This document shows, piece after piece, positions 41,027-49,369 of a DNA stretch of 64,000 nt. Below the pieces are notes generated by a model. The model had not been told where the DNA came from. It did no database searches and saw nothing but the letters and a program-made list of their open reading frames with translations. Position numbers and translations under genes: made by a program. The stretch lies in the NCBI GenBank assembly GCA_016235745.1, contig JACRJA010000012.1:1-64000 (forward strand), given 5' to 3'. This DNA comes from Rhodocyclales bacterium (lineage in GTDB: Bacteria; Pseudomonadota; Gammaproteobacteria; Burkholderiales; Rhodocyclaceae). How positions within the stretch are numbered: the stretch's first letter is position 1; each line of letters begins with the position of its first letter.

Positions 41027-42253
41027 TCAGACCGACTGGCTGCTGATCTTGGTGCCGAGGCTGGGGCTTGTGGCTGAGGCGGCCGTGGTGGCGGTGGCGA
41101 CAGTGGCCGGCTTGTGCGCGGGCTCGGTCGTCGGTGCCGGCGGCTCGCCGCCCGTGCCAGCTGGCGCGGGCGCCTGCTTGCGACGCGCCAGCCAGGGCTT
41201 GACGTGGCTCTCATAGAGGCCGGCTAGACCATTGGGGAAGGCCATCACCACGCCGATGAAGAGCCCCGCCATCAGGAACAGCCACAGGTCGGGGAAAGTC
41301 TCGGAGAAGTAGGTCTTGCCAAAATTGACCAGCAGCGCGCCATACACCGCGCCCACCAGGCTCATGCGCCCGCCCACCGCAGCGAAGATCACCATCTCGA
41401 TCGACGGTACGATGCCGACGAAGGACGGCGACATGAACCCGACCTGCAGCGTAAACATCGCCCCGCCGATGGCCGACAGCGCGGCCGCCAGGCAGAAGGC
41501 GAAGACCTTGAACATCGACACGTCGTAGCCAGAGAAGCGCACGCGGTCTTCTTTGTCGCGCATGGCCAGCAGCAGGGTGCCGAGCTTGCTGAGCTGGATC
41601 CAGCGGCACAGCAGGATGGCCCCGAGCAGCAGGGCGGCGGTGAGGAAGTACAGCAGAGTCTTGGCTTCGTCGGTGCGGATGTCCCAGCCCATCAGGGTCT
41701 TGAGGTCGGTTATGCCGTTGACGCCGCCGGTGTAGCCCTGCTGGCCGATGATGAGGACGGTCAGGATCAGCGCCACCGCCTGGGTGATGATGGCGAAGTA
41801 CACCCCGCCCACGCGGCGCTTGAACATCGCGTAGCTCACGATGAAGGCCAGCAGCACCGGCACCGCAACCACCGCGAACAGCGTGAAGGCGAAGGAGTTG
41901 AACGGCTCCCACCACCACGGCAGTGCGGTGAGCTGGTTCCAGTCCATGAAGTCGGGGATGCCTGGCGTGGATTGGATCTTGGTGCTCACGGGGTCGGACG
42001 CCTCGAGCTTTAGGAACATGGCCATGGCGTAGCCGCCGAGGCCGAAGAACACGCCCTGGCCTAGGCTGAGCACTCCGCCGTAGCCCCACAGCATGACGAG
42101 GCCGATGGCGACGAATCCGTAGGTGAGATACTTGCCCACCAGATTCAGTCGGAAGCTGTCCATCGCCAGCGGGAACACCACCAGCAGCAGGACGGCGAGG
42201 ATCGCGACGCTGGCTAGGCCGCTGCGTCCCAGCCAGGATTTGATTGCATCCAT
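41027..42253 (-). CDS. urtC: Urea/short-chain amide ABC transporter permease UrtC
   Basis: This is the LivM-like permease, 408 residues with about ten membrane helices. Features include LWGYGGVLSLGQGVFFGLGGYAMAMFLK and GRMSLVGAVYGALLVNFGKTYFSE. I chose ATG at 42253 because GGAG lies 7 nt upstream; a TTG two codons earlier is also open. The C-terminus carries an unusual Pro/Ala/Thr-rich tail of about 50 residues (PAPAGTGGEPPAPTTEPAH...) beyond the last helix, not expected in the family. Confidence 0.92.
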   Translation of the reverse strand: MDAIKSWLGRSGLASVAILAVLLLVVFPLAMDSFRLNLVGKYLTYGFVAIGLVMLWGYGGVLSLGQGVFFGLGGYAMAMFLKLEASDPVSTKIQSTPGIPDFMDWNQLTALPWWWEPFNSFAFTLFAVVAVPVLLAFIVSYAMFKRRVGGVYFAIITQAVALILTVLIIGQQGYTGGVNGITDLKTLMGWDIRTDEAKTLLYFLTAALLLGAILLCRWIQLSKLGTLLLAMRDKEDRVRFSGYDVSMFKVFAFCLAAALSAIGGAMFTLQVGFMSPSFVGIVPSIEMVIFAAVGGRMSLVGAVYGALLVNFGKTYFSETFPDLWLFLMAGLFIGVVMAFPNGLAGLYESHVKPWLARRKQAPAPAGTGGEPPAPTTEPAHKPATVATATTAASATSPSLGTKISSQSV

Positions 42254-42317
42254 GATCAATCTCCGGTCTTTGATTCGAGGTTCGGTCAGGTTCGGGCCGG
42301 TTGTAAATCCATCGGAC

Positions 42318-43232
42318 TCAGCGGCGCACCTTGGAGGCGAACAGACCTTGCGGGCGCAGCATCAGGATGGTCACGATCAGCAGCAGGGTGAGCACCTTGG
42401 CCATCGAGCCGGACAGGAAGAACTCGGAGATCGATTGCATTTGTGCGATGCCGAAGGCCGAGACCACCGTGCCCCACAGGCTGGCTGCGCCGCCGAAGGT
42501 CACCACCAGGAAGGCATCGACGATGTAGAGCGAGCCGCTGGTCGGGCCGGTCGAGCCGATGGTGGTGAAGGCCGCCCCGGCTACGCCGGCGAGGCCGCAG
42601 CCGATGGCAAAGGTGACGCGGTCGGTGCGCGTGGTGTTGATGCCGATGGCGTTGGCCATGCTGCGGTTGGCGACCGTGGCACGCACCCGTAGTCCCCAAC
42701 GCGACTTGTACAGCGCGAGCAGAACGCCGCCGGTAACGACGATGGTCAGCCCGAGCACGAACATACCGTTGATCGGGATGTCGAGGCCTTCGGCCGGCGA
42801 CCACGAGCCCATTAGCCAGTCGGGCAGGATGGGGCTGACTTCCTTCGGCCCGATGATGCTGCGGAATGCCTGCTGCATGGCCAGCGATAGGCCCCAGGTG
42901 GCGAGCAGGGTGTCGAGCGGGCGCTTGTACAGGTGCCGGATCAATGCCCATTCCGTCAGCCAGCCGAAGGCAAAGGCGACGAGGAAGGAGCACACGATGG
43001 CAAACGGGAAGTAGGCCTGGATTAGGCCAGGGGCGTAGCTCTCGGTGAGGCTGGAGAGCAGAAAGATAGTGTAGGCGCCAATGGTCATGAATTCGCCATG
43101 CGCCATGTTGATGACGCCCATCTGACCGAAGATGATCGCCAGGCCGAGCCCCATCAGCAGCAGCACCGCGAACAGGCTAAGGCCGGCAAAACCCTGCATC
43201 AGGGCGATGTTGTAGATTTCGTCGAACGACAT
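42318..43232 (-). CDS. urtB: Urea/short-chain amide ABC transporter permease UrtB
   Basis: This is the LivH-like permease, 304 residues with about eight membrane helices. The conserved segment GLGLAIIFGQMGVINMAHGEFMTIGAYT and the later TDRVTFAIGCGLAGVAGAAF identify the UrtB group. It lacks the long periplasmic extension of some UrtB proteins, as in the amide-type (FmdE-like) transporters. It lies 79 nt after urtA, behind two hairpins. Confidence 0.92.
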   Translation of the reverse strand: MSFDEIYNIALMQGFAGLSLFAVLLLMGLGLAIIFGQMGVINMAHGEFMTIGAYTIFLLSSLTESYAPGLIQAYFPFAIVCSFLVAFAFGWLTEWALIRHLYKRPLDTLLATWGLSLAMQQAFRSIIGPKEVSPILPDWLMGSWSPAEGLDIPINGMFVLGLTIVVTGGVLLALYKSRWGLRVRATVANRSMANAIGINTTRTDRVTFAIGCGLAGVAGAAFTTIGSTGPTSGSLYIVDAFLVVTFGGAASLWGTVVSAFGIAQMQSISEFFLSGSMAKVLTLLLIVTILMLRPQGLFASKVRR

Positions 43233-43260
43233 GACGGGTCTCCGGAGGGGGCGGAAGATC

Positions 43261-43297
43261 GCGGTTAACAGCCGGAAACCGCTGCGGCGCGTGCCGC
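43261..43297 (-). other. Tandem hairpins between urtA and urtB
   Basis: Two inverted repeats lie in the 79-nt gap: GCGGTT/AACCGC (43261-43282) and GCGGC/GCCGC around GCGT (43284-43297). In binding-protein-dependent transport operons such structures often stabilise the binding-protein message or reduce readthrough, giving more binding protein than permease. No T-run is present, so complete termination is unlikely. Confidence 0.5.
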
Positions 43298-43311
43298 GGC
43301 GGATGCCAGTC

Positions 43312-44577
43312 TTACTGGTAGCCCTCGGGGAAGGGGTTCGGTTCGATCAGCTCTGGGGATTCGGCCACAACCTTGAACTGGCCGTCGGCCAGGCCCATGC
43401 CGATGCGGGTTTTGCTCCACAGGTGATGGTTTTCGTGAATCTTCACGTAACCCTCTGGCGCAGTAGTGAGCTCGATGCCGGGGGAGGCCGCGACGACCTT
43501 GTCTACATCGAAGCTACCCGCCTTTTCGACCGCGGCTTTCCACAGCCATGGCCCCAGGTAGGCCGCCTGGGTGACGTCGCCGATGACCGCTTTGGGACCA
43601 TACTTGGCCTTGAAGGCGGCGACGAACTTCTTGTTGTTCTCGTTTTCGAGCGACTGGAAGTATTTCATCGAGGAATAGAAGCCCTCGAAGTTTTCGCCGC
43701 CGATGCCCAGCATCTCGTCCTCGGTCACCGACAGGGTGAGCAGGAACTGCTTGGCGCCGGTGATGCCGGCAGCCTTCAACTGCTTGTAGAAGGCCACGTT
43801 CGAGCCGCCGACCACGGCCGCCAAAATGCAGTCGGGCTTGGCGATTTTGATCTTGTTGATCAGCGAGTTGAAGTTGGTGTTACCGAGCGGGTAGTACTCT
43901 TCGCCAACGACCTTTCCGCCTTGGAAATTCTCGATGTGTTTGCGCGCGATCTTCATCGAGGTACGCGGCCAGATGTAGTCCGAGCCCACCAGGAAGATCT
44001 TTTGCGCGCCCTTCTCCTTCTTCGCCCAGTCGAGGCCGTAGAGGATCTGCTGGGTGGCTTCCTGGCCGGTGTAGATGACGTTCTTCGATTGCTCCAGGCC
44101 CTCGTAAAAGGTGGGGTAATAGAGCAGGCCGTTTTCCTTCTCGAAGATCGGCAGCACCGCCTTGCGCGAGGCGGAGGTCCAGCAGCCGAACACGGTCGCC
44201 ACTCTGTCGTTGACCAGCAGCTTGCGTGATTTCTCGGCGAAGGTCGGCCAGTCGGAGGCGCCGTCTTCCTTGATGACGCGGATCTTACGGCCGAGGATGC
44301 CGCCCATCTCGTTGATCTGGTCGATGGCGAGCTGCTCAGCCTGGATAGAGCCGGTTTCAGAGATGGCCATGGTGCCGGTGGCCGAGTGCAGCTGGCCGAC
44401 CACGACCTCGGTGTCGGTCACAGCGAGGCCAGTGGTGTTGACCTGGGCGGTGGGCAGGGCGGCAGCATGGCCCATGCGGGACATCGCCAGCGCGAGCGGG
44501 AGGGCGGCGGCGCCGAGCATGAACGTGCGACGCGAGGAGGAAGACAGGTGCTCGGGAGGCAAGTGCTTAGCGGACAT
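43312..44577 (-). CDS. urtA: Urea/short-chain amide ABC transporter substrate-binding protein UrtA
   Basis: This is the periplasmic binding protein of the transporter, 421 residues. The N-terminus carries a twin-arginine signal (SSSSRRTFMLGAAALPLALAMS, cleavage probably after HAA), so export folded by Tat is predicted. The mature part begins VTDTEVVVGQLHSATGTMAISETGS and contains VFGCWTSASRKAVLPIFEKENGLLYYPTFYEGLEQS, the UrtA/FmdD/AmiC-type ligand pocket. It is first in the operon urtABCDE-fmdAB and divergent from the hybrid kinase gene across 378 nt holding the shared palindrome and a sigma-54-like promoter. Confidence 0.94.
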   Translation of the reverse strand: MSAKHLPPEHLSSSSRRTFMLGAAALPLALAMSRMGHAAALPTAQVNTTGLAVTDTEVVVGQLHSATGTMAISETGSIQAEQLAIDQINEMGGILGRKIRVIKEDGASDWPTFAEKSRKLLVNDRVATVFGCWTSASRKAVLPIFEKENGLLYYPTFYEGLEQSKNVIYTGQEATQQILYGLDWAKKEKGAQKIFLVGSDYIWPRTSMKIARKHIENFQGGKVVGEEYYPLGNTNFNSLINKIKIAKPDCILAAVVGGSNVAFYKQLKAAGITGAKQFLLTLSVTEDEMLGIGGENFEGFYSSMKYFQSLENENNKKFVAAFKAKYGPKAVIGDVTQAAYLGPWLWKAAVEKAGSFDVDKVVAASPGIELTTAPEGYVKIHENHHLWSKTRIGMGLADGQFKVVAESPELIEPNPFPEGYQ

Positions 44578-44697
44578 GGATCGCTCCTTGATGGGTGGGG
44601 TACAACACGGATCTGGCGAGGCGGCGGGTCGGTCAGGCTGACAAGCGCTGTCGTCTCGTTTCGGTGCACAAGCTATCCATCAGGGGCGAAACCGTGA

Positions 44698-44715
44698 ATA
44701 CGTCAAACGACGTAT
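44698..44715. promoter_or_regulatory. 18-bp palindromic operator of urtA promoter
   Basis: ATACGTCAAACGACGTAT is an inverted repeat of ATACGTC with a 4-nt spacer. A near-identical site (17 of 18 on the opposite strand) lies before amiE. On the minus strand it abuts a possible -35 (TTCACG, 44693-44698) of the urtA promoter, with a weak -10 about 15-16 nt further (around 44671-44677). This is where a class II activator would bind. The LuxR-type regulator encoded at 48389 is the obvious candidate, by inference only. Confidence 0.7.
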
Positions 44716-44759
44716 GGGGATGCGCAGGGTGGGCGGCTATCGTCTTGTACGGCGCACAA

Positions 44760-44776
44760 GATGCGCTGTGGGAGGG
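44760..44776. repeat. 17-bp motif shared with amiE upstream region, copy 1
   Basis: GATGCGCTGTGGGAGGG occurs here and again at 59403-59419 on the same strand. Both copies are preceded, 9 nt upstream, by TAC. Each lies in the same intergenic region as the 18-bp palindrome. Chance recurrence of 17 identical bases is unlikely, so a regulatory or duplicated-promoter origin is likely. Here the motif overlaps the palindrome GCGCACAAGATGCGC. Confidence 0.6.
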
Positions 44777-44796
44777 TCGCGTCTGCTGTTCAGTGG

Positions 44797-44833
44797 GGTG
44801 CATAAGGTGCAGTACGCGCCCCGATCTGGTGCG
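44797..44833. promoter_or_regulatory. NtrC-like half-sites upstream of kinase promoter
   Basis: Three GGTGCA/GGTGCG half-sites begin at 44797, 44806 and 44828. They lie about 75-110 nt upstream of the GG of the sigma-54-like promoter, the usual position of NtrC enhancers. None forms the full 17-bp NtrC palindrome, so the assignment is tentative. Confidence 0.4.
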
Positions 44834-44895
44834 CGCGCAGCCGCGGGCTGAGCGCGGATGCCCGTAGGCGCTGGCCGGGCACGCATGGCGAAGAG

Positions 44896-44911
44896 TGGAA
44901 CGCTTCTTGCT
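44896..44911 (+). promoter_or_regulatory. Sigma-54-type promoter of hybrid kinase gene
   Basis: TGGAACGCTTCTTGCT matches the -24/-12 consensus TGGCACG-N4-TTGCW at all positions but one, with the invariant GG and GC correctly 10 nt apart. Predicted start is near 44922, leaving about 34 nt to the start codon at 44956. Confidence 0.75.
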
Positions 44912-44955
44912 GAAGCACCAGGATCGATCCTAACCCTCCTTCATCGCCCACTGCC

Positions 44956-47900
44956 ATGACCACCCCTGCCAGCCAGCGCATCATCCGTCGGGAGTACAAT
45001 AGTTGGGTCGCTGACGAGACGCTGGAGGACTACGCCTTACGTTACGCCCCTCGTGGCTTCCGCAAGTGGTCATTCTCGCGCATCGCCCACACCGCGCTGG
45101 GCGCGGTATCCTTCCTGGCGATGGAAGCCATCGGCGGCACCATTGCACTGCATTGGGGCTTCACCAATGCGGTATGGGCGATCAGCCTGGTGGCGCTGGT
45201 GATCTTCCTCACCGGCCTGCCAATCAGCTACTACGCTGCGCGTGAGTCGGTGGACATGGACTTACTGACCCGCGGCGCCGGCTTTGGTTACATTGGCTCG
45301 ACCATCACCTCGCTGATCTACGCCTCCTTCACCTTCATCTTCTTCGCCATTGAGGCGGCGATCATGGCGCTGGCACTGGAGCTGTGGTTCGGGCTGCCGC
45401 TGCTGTGGGGCTACCTGCTGAGTTCGCTGGCGGTGATCCCGCTGGTGGCGCACGGCATCACCTGGATCAGCCGGCTGCAGGCGTGGACGCAGCCAGTGTT
45501 CGTCGTGCTGCTGCTGACGCCCTTCCTCGTCGTGCTGCTGCGCGAACCTGAGCTGTATGCCGCCTTCACCGAGTTCGGTGGACGCCACGGCAACGACGTC
45601 GACTGGCTGGCGATAGGCACTGGCTGCACCGTGGCCTTTGCACTGATCGCACAGATTGGCGAACAGGTGGACTTCCTGCGCTTCCTGCCGCCGGCCGACC
45701 GGCGCAACCGTGGACGCTGGTGGATCTCGGTGGTGGCGGCGGGGCCGGGTTGGATCATCCCTGGCGCGCTCAAGATGGTCGGCGGGGCCTTCCTTGTCTT
45801 CCTTGCACTGCAGGCGATGGTGCCGCCGGATAAGGCATTGCAGCCCACGCACATGTACCTGACGGGCTTCCAGCATGTGGTCGACGATCCGCGTGCGGCG
45901 ATCGCGCTCGCCTGCATTTTCGTCATCATCTGCCAGGTCAAGATCAACGTGACCAACGCCTATGCGGGGTCGTTGGCGTGGTCCAACTTTTTCTCGCGCC
46001 TCACGCACAGCCACCCGGGGCGGGTGGTGTGGCTGATTTTCAACGTGCTGATCGCGCTGATGCTGATGCTGCTCGGCGTGTTCGAGGCGCTGGAGCACGT
46101 ACTGAGCGTGTATGCCAACGTGGCGGTGGCTTGGATCGGTGCGGTGGTGGCCGACCTGGTGGTGAACAAGCCGCTTGGCCTGTCGCCGCGCCACATCGAG
46201 TTCAAACGCGCCTACCTCTACGATGTGAATCCGGTGGGAGTAGGTGCGATGCTGGCGGGCTCGGTGCTGGGCATCGTCGCCCTCGGCGGCTACCTGGGGC
46301 CGGTGGCGCAGGCCTTTGCACCCTTCATCTCGCTGCTGAGCGCCTTCGCGCTGGCACCGCTGATCGCCTGGAGCACGCGAGGCCGCTTTTACCTTGCCCG
46401 GCCGCGCGAGACGCAATGGCGCGCGGCCGAGCCGCTGCGCTGCGTGGTGTGCGAGAACCACTTCGAAGCCGAAGACATGGCCCATTGTCCGGTCTACGGC
46501 GGCGCCATATGCTCGCTGTGCTGCACGCTGGAGGCACGCTGCCGCGACCGCTGCAAGCCCGACGCCAGCCTGCTCTCGCGCTTCGCCCCGTTGCTGGCGG
46601 GCTGGATGCCGTCGTCGATATCGGCGCGCATGGCCCGTTGCGTGGGCCAGTTCGTGATGGTGTTTTTCGTCAGCAGCCTGGTGATTGCCTCAGTCGTGGG
46701 CCTGGTGTACCAGCAGGAACTGCTGGCGGAGCAGGCGGGGACGACCGACTTGGGACTGGCCTTCCTGCGCATCTTCGCGGTGCTCGTGCTGCTGGCGGCG
46801 GTGGGGGTGTGGTGGCTGGTGCTGGCCAACGAGAGCCGGCGGGGGGCGCAGGAGGAGTCCGATCTCCAGAACCAGTTGCTACTGCGCGAGATTGAGGCCC
46901 ACCGCGACACCGATGCCAAGCTGCAGCGGGCTAAGGAGGCCGCCGAGGCCGCCAACGTGGCCAAGAGCCGCTACGTGCGCGGCATCAGTCACGAGCTGCG
47001 CACGCCCCTCAACACCATCCTTGGCTACTCGCAGATCATGCTGCGTGACCCCGACCTGCCGCGGCACCGGCGCGAGGCGATTTCCACCATCCAGCGCAGC
47101 GGAGAACATCTGCTGGCGCTGATCGACGGCCTGCTCGATATCGCCAGCATCGAGGCCGGGCGCCTGCAGTTCAACCGCCAGGAGTTTCGCTTCGGCGAGT
47201 TCCTCGCTCACGTCGAAAAGATGATCGCGCTCGAGGCCGAGCGGAAGGGGCTGGTGTTTCGCACCGAGTTCGCCGGGCGCATGCCCGAAGTGGTGCAGGG
47301 CGACACCAGCCGCCTGCGCCAGATCCTGATCAATCTGCTCGCCAACGCGGTGCGCTACACCGAGCGCGGCGAGGTGGTGCTGAAGATCACCTACCAGAGC
47401 GAGATCGCGGTGTTCGAGATCCGCGACACCGGCTGCGGCATTCCCGAGGCGGACCTGGAGCGCATCTTCGAGCCCTTCGAGCGTGGCACAGGCAACCAGC
47501 CGCCGAGCGCGCCGGGCACCGGCCTCGGGCTCACCATCACCCGCCTACTGATTGATCTCGCTGGCGGCCAGCTCACGGTCAGCAGCACCCCGGGGCGCGG
47601 CAGCGTGTTCCGCGTCAAGCTGCATCTGCCGCGGGTGACACATCCGCGGGTGGCGACGCGGCCCGAGCGCGAGATCCGCGGCTACTTTGGCCCGCGGCGT
47701 AAGCTGCTGGTCGTCGACGACCAGCCGGCGCAGAGCCACCTGATCGCCGACATGCTGCGTCCGCGCGGTTTCCTGGTCGAGGAGTGCGAGCGACCGGACG
47801 ATGTGCTGCGCCAGGTGGAGTCCTTCGCGCCGGACATCGTGTTCCTCGACGTGTCGATGCCGGTGACCGATGGCTGGACGCTGAGCCGCCAGCTGCGCGA

Positions 47901-48417
47901 TGTGGGTTACAGCGGGCCGATCGTCATGGTCTCGGCCAACGCCTACGAGAATCTGCCGGACCGGCGTACGGCCGCGGGTTGCGACGACTTTATCGTCAAG
48001 CCGGTGCTGGAGACCGAACTGTTCGCCCGCCTCAGCACCTGGCTGGGACTGGCGTGGATCTATTCCGAGAGTGGCGATACGCCGCGGGTCGATGCGCCGG
48101 CCGCACCTGCAGGTGAGCTTTCGGCGCTGCTGCCGGCTCCGCCCGCCGACGACTCCGCGTCCGTTCGTCCTGCGACACTTGCGCCGGCGGTGCTGTCTGC
48201 CCTGTCCGGACACGTCCGCGCCGAGCTGCGCGAGTTTGCCGACCTCGGCCACCTGCAAGGCCTGGTGCGTCGCCTCGACGAACTCGAAGCCTTGCACCCT
48301 GAACTCCGCGCCCCGCTGGAAACCCTGCGCGCGCTGACCCTGGAGCTGCGCTTTGACACCCTCATCCAAGCCCTAGATGGAGTCGCCGATGACTGCCCCG
48401 ACGTTGTCGCTCCGTGA
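44956..48417 (+). CDS. Hybrid sensor histidine kinase with NCS1 permease-like N-terminus
   Basis: This 1153-residue protein joins several modules. Residues ~30-490 form a 12-helix NCS1 (cytosine/purine/hydantoin) permease-like domain (e.g. RGAGFGYIGSTITSL). A cysteine cluster (~494-535; CVVC...CPVYGGAICSLCC...CRDRC) looks metal-binding. Two more helices follow (~555-620), then a HisKA H-box (GISHELRTPLNTILGYSQ, His679), an ATPase domain (NLLANAVRYT, DTGCGIPEAD, GTGLGLTI) and a receiver (LLVVDDQPAQ, Asp965, KPVLE). The last ~100 residues resemble no domain I recognise. It probably senses urea, amides or related compounds by its transporter-like part and signals to the LuxR-type regulator encoded downstream, whose gene overlaps it. 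Confidence 0.88.
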   Translation: MTTPASQRIIRREYNSWVADETLEDYALRYAPRGFRKWSFSRIAHTALGAVSFLAMEAIGGTIALHWGFTNAVWAISLVALVIFLTGLPISYYAARESVDMDLLTRGAGFGYIGSTITSLIYASFTFIFFAIEAAIMALALELWFGLPLLWGYLLSSLAVIPLVAHGITWISRLQAWTQPVFVVLLLTPFLVVLLREPELYAAFTEFGGRHGNDVDWLAIGTGCTVAFALIAQIGEQVDFLRFLPPADRRNRGRWWISVVAAGPGWIIPGALKMVGGAFLVFLALQAMVPPDKALQPTHMYLTGFQHVVDDPRAAIALACIFVIICQVKINVTNAYAGSLAWSNFFSRLTHSHPGRVVWLIFNVLIALMLMLLGVFEALEHVLSVYANVAVAWIGAVVADLVVNKPLGLSPRHIEFKRAYLYDVNPVGVGAMLAGSVLGIVALGGYLGPVAQAFAPFISLLSAFALAPLIAWSTRGRFYLARPRETQWRAAEPLRCVVCENHFEAEDMAHCPVYGGAICSLCCTLEARCRDRCKPDASLLSRFAPLLAGWMPSSISARMARCVGQFVMVFFVSSLVIASVVGLVYQQELLAEQAGTTDLGLAFLRIFAVLVLLAAVGVWWLVLANESRRGAQEESDLQNQLLLREIEAHRDTDAKLQRAKEAAEAANVAKSRYVRGISHELRTPLNTILGYSQIMLRDPDLPRHRREAISTIQRSGEHLLALIDGLLDIASIEAGRLQFNRQEFRFGEFLAHVEKMIALEAERKGLVFRTEFAGRMPEVVQGDTSRLRQILINLLANAVRYTERGEVVLKITYQSEIAVFEIRDTGCGIPEADLERIFEPFERGTGNQPPSAPGTGLGLTITRLLIDLAGGQLTVSSTPGRGSVFRVKLHLPRVTHPRVATRPEREIRGYFGPRRKLLVVDDQPAQSHLIADMLRPRGFLVEECERPDDVLRQVESFAPDIVFLDVSMPVTDGWTLSRQLRDVGYSGPIVMVSANAYENLPDRRTAAGCDDFIVKPVLETELFARLSTWLGLAWIYSESGDTPRVDAPAAPAGELSALLPAPPADDSASVRPATLAPAVLSALSGHVRAELREFADLGHLQGLVRRLDELEALHPELRAPLETLRALTLELRFDTLIQALDGVADDCPDVVAP

Positions 48418-49042
48418 GCGCGAAGTCATCCTGCTGATCGACGACGCACCGGACACGGTGCGCATGATCGCCGAGGCGCTCGACGAGACCGGCTACACTG
48501 TGCTGGTCGCCACCGACGGTGCCACCGCGCTGAAGCGGCTAGAGCGCATCACCCCCGATGCCGTGCTGCTCGACGCCTGCATGCCGGGCATGGACGGCTT
48601 CGAGACCTGTCGCCGGCTCAAGCAGACGCCGGGGATGCGTACCGTGCCGGTGATCTTTATGACGGGGTTGGCGGAGACCGAGCGCCTGGTCGAAGGCTTG
48701 TCCGCCGGGGGCATCGATTACCTGGTCAAGCCGGTCGTGCCCGACGAGCTGGTGGCGCGCTTGCAGGCGCACCTGCGCGTGGCGCGCGAGATGAATGCGG
48801 TGATGCGTGCGCGCGGAGAGGACGCCGAGCCTGACGCTGCGCTGCTGCCCAATCCGCTGACGCAGCGCGAGATGGACGTGCTGGAGTGGGTTGCGCGCGG
48901 CAAGACCAACCGCGACGTGGCAGACATTCTCGGCATGAGCCCACGCACGGTGAACAAGCACCTCGAGCACATCTACGAGAAGCTTGGGGTGGAGACACGC
49001 ACGGCAGCCGTAGCCCGGCTCGCGCGGCTTGTGCGCATCTGA
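48389..49042 (+). CDS. LuxR/NarL-family response regulator
   Basis: The 217-residue protein has a receiver domain (VILLIDDAPDTVRM, phospho-Asp62 in VLLDACMPGMDG, Lys in DYLVKPV) and a C-terminal LuxR helix-turn-helix (LTQREMDVLEWVARGKTNRDVADILGMSPRTVNKHLEHIYEKLGV). I chose ATG 48389 because GGAG lies 6 nt upstream; the earlier in-frame ATG 48377 is possible. It overlaps the kinase gene, so the two form a two-component system. LuxR-type regulators bind inverted repeats, making the 18-bp palindrome at urtA and amiE a plausible target. Confidence 0.9.
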   Translation: MTAPTLSLREREVILLIDDAPDTVRMIAEALDETGYTVLVATDGATALKRLERITPDAVLLDACMPGMDGFETCRRLKQTPGMRTVPVIFMTGLAETERLVEGLSAGGIDYLVKPVVPDELVARLQAHLRVAREMNAVMRARGEDAEPDAALLPNPLTQREMDVLEWVARGKTNRDVADILGMSPRTVNKHLEHIYEKLGVETRTAAVARLARLVRI

Positions 49043-49257
49043 GGTCTCTGGCTGCGCAGCCTGTCTGGTGTGCAGGGCGTTTGACGTGCGTCTCCTCACA
49101 CAGGTCGTCGGTCGTGCCTACCTGCACTGCCTGTCGTGCGAGGCCCCTTCCGTGTGCTCGCCTGCTGCTTCGGCTGGCAGTGCGAGGTGCCGTGCAAGGA
49201 TGTGGTGCTGTTGCGCAAGCCAGGCGGCTGACCGCCTCCCCTGTCGAGGTGAGCATG

Positions 49258-49274
49258 TGCACTATCTGTGTGCC
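49258..49274. promoter_or_regulatory. NtrC-like site, distal
   Basis: TGCACTATCTGTGTGCC approximates the NtrC palindrome TGCACYA-N3-TRGTGCA, with a good left half and a weaker right half. It is centred about 130 nt upstream of the predicted ureD transcription start. The rest of 49043-49396 holds no gene. Confidence 0.5.
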
Positions 49275-49290
49275 CCAGAGGACCATTTGG

Positions 49291-49307
49291 TGCACCGCAA
49301 TGGTGCG
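49291..49307. promoter_or_regulatory. NtrC-like site, proximal
   Basis: TGCACCGCAATGGTGCG matches the 17-bp NtrC consensus palindrome at nearly all key positions (TGCACC and TGGTGC halves with correct spacing). It is centred about 97 nt upstream of the predicted ureD transcription start, a standard enhancer distance. Confidence 0.72.
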
Positions 49308-49369
49308 CACGCCAGAGCGCCGTGGCGCCGCGGGCCGCAGTTGCCCAGCAGCCGCACCTTTTCATGGGA

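Noticed and set aside
44664-44682. Minus-strand GG...GC pair in TGGATAGCTTGTGC as sigma-54 promoter for urtA
   Set aside because: The spacing between GG and GC is 9 instead of 10 nt, which usually abolishes sigma-54 promoter function.
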